A stretch of 28,363 nucleotides of DNA from CADDYX01 sp045809925 (GTDB taxonomy: Bacteria; Verrucomicrobiota; Verrucomicrobiia; Chthoniobacterales; UBA10450): the NCBI GenBank assembly GCA_045809925.1, contig JBJMWX010000107.1, positions 1 to 28,363 on the forward strand, read 5' to 3'. The position numbers and the translations under genes are program-made. This document shows positions 1 to 6,672 of this stretch, one piece after another; position 1 is the first letter of the stretch; each line of letters begins with the position of its first letter. The notes beneath the pieces were generated by a model that saw only the letters and a program-made list of their open reading frames with translations, made no database searches and was not told the DNA's origin.

Positions 1-245
1 ATCGCAATCGGAGTACCGAGCGTCGGGCCGTCGAACACGCCGGAGAAGATTTCCGCCCGGTCAGGTTCGTCTCGTTGCGTGACAATGCTGCTTTGGCCGG
101 GACGACGACGATCGAGATCGCGCTGAATGTCCGCGTCGGTCACTGCAATGCGCGGCGGGCAGCCGTCGATTGCCACGCCCACTCCTCCGCCATGCGACTC
201 GCCAAACGTGGTGATGCGAAACAGGTGGCCGAAGGAACTGCCCAT
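1..245 (-). CDS. aroC: Chorismate synthase, N-terminal part (cut by window edge)
   Basis: Chorismate synthase converts 5-enolpyruvylshikimate 3-phosphate to chorismate, the last shared step of aromatic amino acid synthesis, and needs reduced FMN. The 81 visible residues begin MGSSFGHLFRITTFGESHGG and include the family hallmarks: the TTFGESHG segment near residue 13, IDGCPP near residue 26, DLDRRRPGQS near residue 43 and the EIFSGVFDG stretch near residue 66. The ATG at 243-245 fits the usual start of the family, two or three residues before SFGHLF. The 3' two thirds of the gene lie beyond position 1. It follows the cystathionine gamma-lyase gene on the same strand after a 96-nt gap that contains an inverted repeat, so co-transcription is possible but not shown. 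Confidence 0.95.
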   Translation of the reverse strand, partial: MGSSFGHLFRITTFGESHGGGVGVAIDGCPPRIAVTDADIQRDLDRRRPGQSSIVTQRDEPDRAEIFSGVFDGPTLGTPIA

Positions 246-278
246 GGCGCGGAATCTAACACAACCTCGCGCGCAAAT

Positions 279-342
279 GGTAGGGACGGAGCGGCGGGCC
301 GGCCGTGTTTGTGCTCGGCGCGCCCAGCGGCCGCGCCCTACC
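279..342. repeat. GC-rich imperfect inverted repeat (REP-like)
   Basis: GGTAGGG at 279-285 is matched by CCCTACC at 336-342. Further GGCC-rich complementary blocks lie between them, so either strand can fold into a long hairpin. The right arm touches the last base of the stop codon of the upstream gene. It resembles short extragenic palindromes that recur in verrucomicrobial genomes; the family assignment is from memory. It could also act as a transcript end or a block between the two minus-strand genes, although no T-run follows. Confidence 0.5.
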
Positions 343-1505
343 TAGATCGCGGCCAGCGCGGTGCGCAGATCGTCCTTCAAATCTTCGAGATCCTCCACGC
401 CGACGGACAACCTGACGAGCGAGTCGGTAATTCCAAGCTGCGCGCGCATTTCCGGCGGGATCGAACCGTGTGTCATGAGCGCGGGATGATTGATCAGGCT
501 TTCGACGCCGCCTAACGACTCGGCGAGCGAGAAGAGATGCGTGTTTTCTAGAAATCGTCGAGTACCGGCGAGATCCGTATCGAGCACGATTGTGACCATG
601 CCGCCAAAGCCGCGCATCTGACGTTTGGCGAGGTCGTGCTGCGGATGGTCCGCCAATCCTGGATACATCGTTTTCGCGATCTTCGGCTGCTTCGAGATCC
701 AGCGTGCAATCTCGAGCGCGTTTTCGCTGTGACGCTCCATGCGCAAGGCGAGCGTCTTCAAGCCGCGCATGGCGAGAAAGCTGTCGAACGGACCTGCGAT
801 GGCACCGACGGCGTTCTGCAGGAACTGCATCTTGTCAGCCAGTTCGCTGTTCACACCGACGACTGCAACGCCGCCAACCATGTCGGAGTGACCGTTGAGG
901 TACTTCGTCGCGGAATGGATCACCATGTCGAACCCGAACTCGAGCGGGCGCTGCGCCCATGGGCTGGCAAACGTGTTGTCGGAGATGCTGATGATATTGC
1001 GCGCTTTCGCGGTGCGCGCGATCGCGGCCAAATCGATCAATTTCAGGAGCGGGTTGCTTGGCGTTTCCACCCAAACCATGCGCGTGTTTGGCTTGATCGA
1101 GCGCTCAAAATTCTGCGCGTCAGTTAGATCGACGAAGGTGAAATCGAGATTGGCGCTCCGGCGTCGCACCCGCTCGAAAAGACGAAACGTTCCTCCGTAA
1201 AGATCGTCGCTCACCACGATGTGAGATCCGCTGTCGAGCGTATCCAGAGCGGTGGCCATCGCCGCGAGACCAGAGGCAAAAGCCCAGCCCCGCGTGCCGC
1301 TCTCCAGATCGGCCACACAACGCTCGTAGGCCAGCCGCGTCGGATTGATCGACCGCGAGTAGTCATAGCCTTTGTGACGGCCGGGGCTCTCCTGGACATA
1401 GGTCGAGGTCTGGTAGATGGGCGTCATGATTGCGCCGGTCGAAGGATCGGGAGATTGACCCGCGTGAATCGCCCGGGTGGCGAACTGCTGCTTCTTATCA
1501 CTCAT
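342..1505 (-). CDS. PLP-dependent cystathionine gamma-lyase / gamma-synthase family enzyme
   Basis: This is a Cys/Met-metabolism PLP enzyme of 387 residues, close to the usual 380-400. Visible hallmarks are FATRAIHAGQ at the N-terminus, YSRSINPTR near residue 49 (phosphate binding from the neighbouring subunit), SDNTFASP near residue 175, and SATKYLNGHSD with the PLP lysine at about residue 201. The family splits hard between gamma-synthase (forward transsulfuration) and gamma-lyase (cystathionine to cysteine, 2-oxobutyrate and ammonia). With a cystathionine beta-synthase upstream on the same strand I favour gamma-lyase, hence reverse transsulfuration. An in-frame GTG at 1523 would add six residues, but the ATG at 1505 gives the typical family N-terminus. 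Neither start has a clear, well-spaced Shine-Dalgarno. A 439-nt gap separates it from the beta-synthase gene, so it may have its own promoter. Confidence 0.9.
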   Translation of the reverse strand: MSDKKQQFATRAIHAGQSPDPSTGAIMTPIYQTSTYVQESPGRHKGYDYSRSINPTRLAYERCVADLESGTRGWAFASGLAAMATALDTLDSGSHIVVSDDLYGGTFRLFERVRRRSANLDFTFVDLTDAQNFERSIKPNTRMVWVETPSNPLLKLIDLAAIARTAKARNIISISDNTFASPWAQRPLEFGFDMVIHSATKYLNGHSDMVGGVAVVGVNSELADKMQFLQNAVGAIAGPFDSFLAMRGLKTLALRMERHSENALEIARWISKQPKIAKTMYPGLADHPQHDLAKRQMRGFGGMVTIVLDTDLAGTRRFLENTHLFSLAESLGGVESLINHPALMTHGSIPPEMRAQLGITDSLVRLSVGVEDLEDLKDDLRTALAAI

Positions 1506-1559
1506 CCCTACGAATTTACTCACAATCAGGCGCCGCGCGACGGCAGCGCAACTGTCGCC

Positions 1560-1587
1560 CGCGAATTACGCGAATGGACGCGAATGC
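1560..1587. repeat. Three tandem CGCGAAT units
   Basis: CGCGAAT recurs at 1560, 1569 and 1579 with 2-3 nt spacers (TTA/TGGA-type joins), a period of 9-10 nt. It resembles a GC-rich version of the ACACGAATT-type extragenic repeat that I remember from many environmental genomes. That link is from memory and needs a search. No coding sense is visible on either strand. Confidence 0.5.
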
Positions 1588-1743
1588 AAAGCGGCGCAGG
1601 GTTCGTTTTGCGGTGAGGATTCGAAAGCTTTCACAAGCAGGGCGATTGCAGCTGAGATAGGCCCGGACCTCCGATAGAAAAGCGGTGCACAGTGATTAGC
1701 CCGCCGCAGCGCGGTTTGCGGTCAAATGCGAGCAATTCGTCAA

Positions 1744-1770
1744 TAGAATAAGCCGGGCTCGGTTATTCTA
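1744..1770. other. Stem-loop with 8-bp AT-rich stem
   Basis: TAGAATAA (1744-1751) pairs perfectly with TTATTCTA (1763-1770). An inner CCG/CGG pair could extend it around a GGCT loop. It lies about 175 nt downstream of the cystathionine beta-synthase stop on the minus strand. No T-run follows on either strand, so it is at best a Rho-dependent or processing structure; it may instead be a protein-binding palindrome. Confidence 0.4.
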
Positions 1771-1807
1771 GTAAACGCCGGCGCGACTCCTGAATCGCTG
1801 AGCGTAA

Positions 1808-1939
1808 TCGCCGGTTAGGCCGTCAAAATGCGGCGCGTTCTGCCGATCACCGGAGGCACAGCCGGGCGACGAGAACGGCGGCGGGCTGGTATTGTTCGAC
1901 GAAGACGGCAAGCAGCAGATGAGCTTGCCGGTTGTCTAA
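1808..1939 (+). pseudogene. Possible remnant of a protein C-terminus
   Basis: A frame ending in TAA at 1937-1939 encodes DENGGGLVLFDEDGKQQMSL plus four residues before the stop. The regular Gly-hydrophobic-Asp-Gly pattern looks like a beta-repeat C-terminus rather than random translation. The frame opens after a stop at 1805 and has no sensible start, and its upstream residues look random. I read it as a decayed end of a larger gene. The call rests on pattern alone; no family is named. Confidence 0.25.
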
Positions 1940-1944
1940 TGCGG

Positions 1945-3354
1945 CTACTGTTCCATTTTCCGCCGCAGATACGAGATCAAGTCGCTCCGCGTGATGAGGC
2001 CGAGGAACTTGTCGCCTGCCATGACGATGGCCACGCGGCCACGGTCGAAAATGGCGAGCAACTGCGCGATGCTCGCGTTTGGCGAAACTGTTTCCAGACG
2101 ATCAGTCATGGCCGTGCGCACAACCTCGTTAAAGTGGGCTGGGTCGCGATGCACTTTTACGAGCACGTCCGATTCGTCGATGATACCGACGGCGCGGCCG
2201 CTCTGGTCCACGACCGGTAATTGCGAAACATCGGCCGAACGCATCCGCTTCACCGCCGTGAGCAGCGTGTCGTCGGGGCCGACGGAAATCACTTCGCCAG
2301 CCTCGTAGCGATGACTAATCAGGTCGCTGAGATCGCCGTGCGCGGGTCGCTTGGCGAAGCCGTGTTCCGCCATCCAGAAATCGTTGAACATCTTGGACAG
2401 GTATTTGTTCCCAGTATCGGCAACGAAGGTGACGACGCGCTTGCGATCGGTTTGCTCGCGGCAATAACGCAACGCGCCCGCAACGAGCGTTCCTGTCGAT
2501 GAACCGCCGAGGACCCCTTCCCTCCGCAGTAGTTCGCGCGCGACGGCAAAACTCTCGGCGTCGTCGATCGAATAGGCGCTCGAGACGAGCGAGAGATCTG
2601 CGATATCCGGAATGAAATCTTCGCCGATGCCTTCCACCGCCCAACTGCCGGCCTGCCCGATCTGCCCCGTCTTCACGTAATCGACGAGGATCGATCCCGC
2701 GGGATCGGCCAGCACCATTTCGATGTTCGGATTCACCCGTTCGAAGAACCGCGACAAACCGGTCAACGTGCCGCCAGACCCAACGCCGCAGACGACCGCA
2801 TCGACTTTGTGATGCATTTGCTCCCAGATTTCCGGCCCGGTGCCGCGCTCATGCGCGAGCGGATTCGCGGGATTGCCAAATTGGTTGACGTAAAACGCAC
2901 CGGGAATCTCCTGCGTCAGTCGCGCCGCGAGGTCCTGGTAATACTCCGAATGGCCACGCGTCACGTCGGACCGGGTCAGCCGCACTTCGGCGCCGAGCGC
3001 GCGCACATGCGCGATTTTCTCCTGCGACATCTTATCGGGAATGACGAGGATGATGCGGTAACCTTTCGCGCCTGCGATCAAAGCCAGGCCTAGCCCCGTG
3101 TTGCCGGCGGTCGCTTCGATAATCGTGCCGCCGGGCTGCAGTTTTCCATCGGCTTCCGCCGCTTCGATCATGGCGAGCGCGACGCGATCCTTGATTGAGC
3201 CAGTCGGGTTCTGGTTTTCCAGCTTCAGGAACAACTGACACGGGCCGGTATCAATCCGCGTCACCTCGATCAGCGGCGTGTCGCCGATCAGCGAGAGAAT
3301 TGCGGGCGCTTTCTCGCCTGTAGCGGTGGTCGGATGGAGGCCGATCTCGATCAT
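1945..3354 (-). CDS. Cystathionine beta-synthase with C-terminal CBS-domain pair
   Basis: The enzyme condenses serine and homocysteine to cystathionine using PLP. The catalytic part (about residues 15-330) shows NPTGSIKDR with the PLP lysine at residue 55, ATAGNTGLGLA near 81-91 and the GSGGTLTG phosphate loop near 192-199. A tandem CBS-domain module follows (about 345-469), as in the classical enzyme, where it binds adenosyl ligands. There is no N-terminal haem domain, which is normal for bacterial forms. A cysteine synthase of the CysK family would lack the C-terminal module and be about 310 residues, so beta-synthase is the better call. The ATG at 3352-3354 overlaps the TGA of the retropepsin-like gene in an ATGA, implying translational coupling. 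The start MIEIGLHPTT is fixed by that overlap. Confidence 0.92.
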   Translation of the reverse strand: MIEIGLHPTTATGEKAPAILSLIGDTPLIEVTRIDTGPCQLFLKLENQNPTGSIKDRVALAMIEAAEADGKLQPGGTIIEATAGNTGLGLALIAGAKGYRIILVIPDKMSQEKIAHVRALGAEVRLTRSDVTRGHSEYYQDLAARLTQEIPGAFYVNQFGNPANPLAHERGTGPEIWEQMHHKVDAVVCGVGSGGTLTGLSRFFERVNPNIEMVLADPAGSILVDYVKTGQIGQAGSWAVEGIGEDFIPDIADLSLVSSAYSIDDAESFAVARELLRREGVLGGSSTGTLVAGALRYCREQTDRKRVVTFVADTGNKYLSKMFNDFWMAEHGFAKRPAHGDLSDLISHRYEAGEVISVGPDDTLLTAVKRMRSADVSQLPVVDQSGRAVGIIDESDVLVKVHRDPAHFNEVVRTAMTDRLETVSPNASIAQLLAIFDRGRVAIVMAGDKFLGLITRSDLISYLRRKMEQ

Positions 3355-4205
3355 GGAGCGAACAGGCTGAATGAAGAATTCGGATAGTCGATCACCACTT
3401 TGTAATTGCGCAGGAAATCATAGCCGAGAACGCCGTCGAGTTTGGTGCCGACGATGCTGCTCAGTATCGGTAAAAATCCGCCGACCATCACGTTCAACTC
3501 GCCGACTTGGGAATGACCGACACGCAAACTCTCGATCCGCGCCGCACGGACGGCGAGCGCGGCGCCTCCCGTGGTGGCGTTGCCCGCCTCTGTCGTTTTC
3601 AACTGCAACTCGGACGCCAGTTCATCAGCAATCACCGTTGTCGACGTTCCGGTGTCGATCGCGAAACAGAACGGACCGCGGCCGTTTACCTGCGTATCGA
3701 CCAGGATCAACGGCTTCGCGGGATGCGCCAGGCGGGCCGGCACGTTGGTGAGCGGCGGCGCGCCGACATATTCGGTGCGGTTGGGATCGTCCAGCCGAAG
3801 AAGATTGCGCCGGTAATCAATGGTCAGCCGCAGCGTTCCGAAAAAGTTATGACCGAGATCGCCGTCGATTTTCGCGCCGACCGCGCCCTCAAGCTGCGAG
3901 AGATCAACGATCGCAACATCGATGCGCTCGCGGCTCAAATCGCCGATCGTAATCGAATCGACGCTGGCAAGCTTTACATCGACTGCGCCACCGGCAGTGT
4001 GGCCCTGTTTGGACCCAGTGATGGCGACTTTGAGATGCTCGGCCAGAGTCGGCGTTAAAAGCGTAGTTCCCGCGCCGGTATCGAGAATGAAATCGAACGG
4101 TCCACGACCATTGACTGAGACAGAAATCAGGATCAGCGGCTGCGCACCGCCGGCCAGCCGGAACGGCACCTCCGCCTTGGTCGGGCTCAGCGCCGCCGCA
4201 GTCAT
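3351..4205 (-). CDS. Tandem retropepsin-like aspartic protease domain protein
   Basis: The 284-residue protein has two homologous retropepsin-like halves. The first has FILDTGAGTT with the catalytic-type Asp at about residue 42 and ends in DGDLGHNFF. The second has FAIDTGTSTT with Asp at about residue 184 and ends in DGVLGYDFL. Each half also repeats a VNGRGPF lead-in. Two DTG motifs in one chain could build a pepsin-like bilobed active site without dimerising. No signal peptide or membrane segment is visible. I chose the ATG at 4203-4205 because it overlaps the TGA of the thioredoxin-fold gene (ATGA). A start four codons earlier (4217) also exists. Substrate and location are unknown. The tight coupling to a redox protein and to cystathionine beta-synthase is unusual. 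Confidence 0.85.
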   Translation of the reverse strand: MTAAALSPTKAEVPFRLAGGAQPLILISVSVNGRGPFDFILDTGAGTTLLTPTLAEHLKVAITGSKQGHTAGGAVDVKLASVDSITIGDLSRERIDVAIVDLSQLEGAVGAKIDGDLGHNFFGTLRLTIDYRRNLLRLDDPNRTEYVGAPPLTNVPARLAHPAKPLILVDTQVNGRGPFCFAIDTGTSTTVIADELASELQLKTTEAGNATTGGAALAVRAARIESLRVGHSQVGELNVMVGGFLPILSSIVGTKLDGVLGYDFLRNYKVVIDYPNSSFSLFAP

Positions 4206-4687
4206 TTGTGGGACCATTCCGACAGGCTATCCGCGAGGAATTGCTTCAGCACGTCGAATCGAACCTCCCCGTAGTTGAGCGCATAACGCAGGTCGCCGCC
4301 TTTGTAGATCCAGGTCGTCGGAATCCAGCTAAGCGGCAGTCCATTGAACTGCTTGATCTTGTTCTCGCCGGTCCGCGGTCCGGGATCAGCCAGGATGGTC
4401 ACGTTCGACTGATCGGCGAGTTGGAACTTCTGGAGCATGGCGCGACCGTCGTCGCCGTTGTTCCAGACCGAAACGAAGAGGAATTTCACCTGCGGATTCT
4501 CTTTCACTGTCTGCAACCAACCGCCGCTCTTCAGTTCGGCCTGACAATTTGAGCACCAGGGAGCCCAGAGGTGAACGACTGTCAGGCCGGGGGTCTTGAT
4601 CGTCTCGGCGACCTGTTGCTCGATGGGCGTGGCGGCAAACGCGCTCGCGCCGACGAAGAGCGAAGCGGCCAGTAACAACTTCATCAT
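4202..4687 (-). CDS. Exported TlpA/thioredoxin-fold protein (CSNC active site)
   Basis: The 161-residue protein starts with a signal peptide (KLLLAASLFVGASAFA, likely cut near residue 18). It carries a thioredoxin fold with WAPWCSNC, active-site cysteines at about residues 45 and 48, and the cis-proline segment LSWIPTTWIY near residue 127. TlpA-like proteins act in the periplasm as thiol-disulfide reductants or oxidants, and Ser-Asn between the cysteines does not settle which. Its TGA overlaps the start of the retropepsin gene, so it leads the operon. The start is ambiguous: ATG at 4687 or 4684 puts the signal peptide at the terminus, while an upstream TTG at 4702 would prepend five odd residues. 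A dispersed repeat (4688-4731) sits immediately upstream, and no good Shine-Dalgarno is seen. Confidence 0.85.
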   Translation of the reverse strand: MMKLLLAASLFVGASAFAATPIEQQVAETIKTPGLTVVHLWAPWCSNCQAELKSGGWLQTVKENPQVKFLFVSVWNNGDDGRAMLQKFQLADQSNVTILADPGPRTGENKIKQFNGLPLSWIPTTWIYKGGDLRYALNYGEVRFDVLKQFLADSLSEWSHK

Positions 4688-4731
4688 GCAGCAAACGTCC
4701 AACAGGCTGCCCTGAGCGCAAGCCGAATGGG
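4688..4731 (-). repeat. 44-nt dispersed repeat, copy A
   Basis: Read on the minus strand, this sequence matches the plus strand at 19298-19340. The 25 nt at 4707-4731 and 19298-19322 are identical, and the rest differs by about two substitutions and one indel. In both places the repeat ends right before a start codon (the TlpA-like gene here, coaD there) and has the same orientation relative to the gene. Confidence 0.85.
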
Positions 4732-4760
4732 TTCAACGCTCAACGTCCAACGCTCAATGT
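4732..4760. repeat. CAACG-rich short repeats beside copy A
   Basis: The stretch repeats TTCAACGCTC / TCAACGTCC / AACGCTCAA units. AACGTCCAACGCTC (4742-4755) recurs exactly at 19162-19175, next to the other copy of the dispersed repeat, and the style matches the inverted repeat before tatD (22785-22852). It lies in the divergent region between the TlpA-like gene and rpsA. Confidence 0.6.
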
Positions 4761-4811
4761 GCCCTCTGAATTGAGCGGTGGGCCTTCGGCGTCTACCGCT
4801 TCTTCTCCCGG

Positions 4812-4839
4812 TTGACCTCTCCCGGGAACGCGCTAGTAT
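4812..4839 (+). promoter_or_regulatory. Sigma70-type promoter for rpsA
   Basis: TTGACC (4812-4817) and TAGTAT (4834-4839) are separated by 16 nt. The -35 matches five of six consensus bases and the -10 four of six. Transcription would begin near 4846 and leave a leader of roughly 90 nt before the rpsA start. It is the best-looking promoter in the window, as expected for an abundant ribosomal protein. Confidence 0.65.
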
Positions 4840-4920
4840 GCGTCCCCTTTCTGTGGGCCAGCCCGACGGCAGTTCGTCGCGCTGACAGCAAATTGGCCAA
4901 TCAACCAACCCGGCCACCCC

Positions 4921-4927
4921 AGGAAGG
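4921..4927 (+). promoter_or_regulatory. Shine-Dalgarno of rpsA
   Basis: AGGAAGG lies 8 nt upstream of the ATG at 4936 and supports that start. Confidence 0.7.
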
Positions 4928-4935
4928 CTATCGAC

Positions 4936-6615
4936 ATGCCACAGATGCAGGAATTACTCGCGAAGTCGTACCGCGACTTCAAGGAAGGCTCAATCGTAAA
5001 GGGCCGTGTGCTGGAAATCCGTCCACGCGAAGTGCTGGTGGACATTGGCTACAAATCAGAAGGCGTAATTCCGGCACAGGAATTTGAAGACATCGACGCG
5101 CTCGAGGTGGGCGACGAGGTCGAGGTACTGCTCGAGCGGCTCGAAAACGACGAAGGCATGGTCGTTCTCTCAAAAGAGAAAGCCGCTTATCGGCAGAATT
5201 GGAACAAGATCGCGCAGGTCTACAGCGGCGACGGATTGATCAAGGGCAAGGTCAAGTCGGTCGTTAAGGGCGGCTTGATGGTGAACATCGGCGTGGAAGC
5301 ATTTCTCCCCGCCTCTCAGATCGACATTATCCCGCCGAAAGATCTCCAGCAGTTCGTCGGCAACACCTACGATTTCAAGATCGTCAAAATCAACGACGAC
5401 CGCCGCAATGTGGTGCTCAGCCGGCGCGAATTGATCGAACAGGAGCGGAGCGAGAAACGACAGAAATTCCTCGAGAGCGTGAAGGTCGGCGACATGGTCA
5501 AGGGGTACGTCAAGAACCTGACCGATTTCGGCGCCTTTATCGATCTCGATGGCATGGATGGTCTTCTCCACATCACTGACATGACCTGGGGCCGGCTCGG
5601 CCATCCGAGCGAGTTGCTAAAGGTCGGCCAGACACTCGAAGTGGTCGTGCTGGACATTAATAAAGAGAAAGAGCGCGTTTCGTTAGGCTTAAAGCAGACG
5701 CAGAAGAATCCGTGGGACCAGATCGAAGAACGCTTCCCGGCTGGCCAGCGCGTGAAAGGCAAGATCACGAATCTCGTTCCTTACGGCGCTTTCGTGGAGC
5801 TCGAGGAAGGTGTCGAAGGCCTGATTCACGTCTCCGAGTTGTCCTGGACGAAGCGCATCATGCGCCCTTCCGATGTGTTGACGCAGGGGCAGGAAGTCGA
5901 AGCGGTCGTGCTCGGGGTGAACAAGGAAGAGCAGAAGATTTCGTTAGGCCTGCGCCAGCTCGAAGCCAATCCGTGGGACGAGATCGAGAAGAAGTTCACG
6001 ATCGGCAGCACGGTCAAGGGAACGATTCGCAACATGACCGCCTATGGCGCCTTCGTGGAGCTGGAGGATGGGATCGACGGAATGATCCACGTCTCAGACC
6101 TAAGCTGGACGCGCAAGATCAATCATCCGAGCGAGGTATTTAAGAAAGGTGACGAAGTCGAAGCGCAGGTCATTGACATCGATAAGACCAATCAGCGCAT
6201 CAGCCTCGGCATGAAACAGCTGACCGAGGACCCGTGGAAGAACATCGATCAGAAATACAAGATCGGTGACCTCGTGAAGGGCAAAGTGACAAAGCTCGCG
6301 AGCTTCGGCGCCTTCGTGCAGTTGCAGGATGACATTGACGGTCTCGTCCACATTTCGCAGCTAAGCGAAGATCACGTCGCCAAGGTCAAAGACGTGCTGA
6401 AGGTGGGCCAGGAGGTCGAGGCGCGCGTGATCAAAGTCGACAAGCTCGAGCGACGCATTGGTTTGTCGATCAAAGCCGCGAACTATTCCGAGGAAGAACT
6501 TCGCCGCGAATCCGAAGCCTTCGATAATCTGCGTCCCGGCGAAGACATGGTCGGCCTCGAGCGCGCCTTCCAGGCGGCCGAAGAAGACTACCGGCCCGGC
6601 CAGACCAAGAAGTGA
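4936..6615 (+). CDS. rpsA: 30S ribosomal protein S1
   Basis: Ribosomal protein S1 binds mRNA at the 30S platform and helps unfold leaders for initiation. The 559-residue length and repeat pattern match the six-domain form. S1 OB-fold repeats start near residues 17, 105, 190, 275, 362 and 448; the later four are most alike, each with a GAFVELEDG- or GAFIDLDG-type strand followed by GLIHVSELSW-type motifs. The first two are more divergent, as is usual for the ribosome-docking domains. It has its own promoter and ribosome binding site and stands alone, divergent from the TlpA-like operon and convergent with asnS. The usual cmk partner is not here. Confidence 0.97.
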   Translation: MPQMQELLAKSYRDFKEGSIVKGRVLEIRPREVLVDIGYKSEGVIPAQEFEDIDALEVGDEVEVLLERLENDEGMVVLSKEKAAYRQNWNKIAQVYSGDGLIKGKVKSVVKGGLMVNIGVEAFLPASQIDIIPPKDLQQFVGNTYDFKIVKINDDRRNVVLSRRELIEQERSEKRQKFLESVKVGDMVKGYVKNLTDFGAFIDLDGMDGLLHITDMTWGRLGHPSELLKVGQTLEVVVLDINKEKERVSLGLKQTQKNPWDQIEERFPAGQRVKGKITNLVPYGAFVELEEGVEGLIHVSELSWTKRIMRPSDVLTQGQEVEAVVLGVNKEEQKISLGLRQLEANPWDEIEKKFTIGSTVKGTIRNMTAYGAFVELEDGIDGMIHVSDLSWTRKINHPSEVFKKGDEVEAQVIDIDKTNQRISLGMKQLTEDPWKNIDQKYKIGDLVKGKVTKLASFGAFVQLQDDIDGLVHISQLSEDHVAKVKDVLKVGQEVEARVIKVDKLERRIGLSIKAANYSEEELRRESEAFDNLRPGEDMVGLERAFQAAEEDYRPGQTKK

Positions 6616-6632
6616 CAACAGCTCGGCTGTTG
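6616..6632. terminator. Stem-loop between convergent rpsA and asnS
   Basis: CAACAGC (6616-6622) pairs perfectly with GCTGTTG (6626-6632) around a TCG loop, starting one base after the rpsA stop. The T-run is poor (TTGTCAT), so it is a terminator-like hairpin rather than a textbook intrinsic terminator. It could serve both convergent genes. Confidence 0.45.
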
Positions 6633-6670
6633 TCATCCTGAGCGGAGCGAAGCGAAGTCGAAGGATCTCG
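6632..6670. repeat. Extragenic repeat of the TCATCCTGAGCG...GAAGGATC type
   Basis: The element has ATCCT (6635-6639) facing AGGAT (6662-6666), with GAGCG/GAAGCG-type direct repeats between. I remember near-identical sequences scattered between genes in many environmental bacterial genomes. It fills nearly the whole gap between the convergent rpsA and asnS ends. No function is known to me. Confidence 0.55.
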
Positions 6671-6672
6671 TC

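Larger units (their letters stand above)
1506..1944. other. 439-nt intergenic stretch with repeats and a possible gene remnant
   Basis: No intact gene was recognised between the gamma-lyase start and the beta-synthase stop. It holds a triple CGCGAAT repeat (1560-1587), an AT-rich stem-loop (1744-1770), and a short open frame whose C-terminal residues look protein-like (1808-1939). A minus-strand promoter for the gamma-lyase gene would be expected here, but I could not find a convincing -35/-10 pair. Confidence 0.6.
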
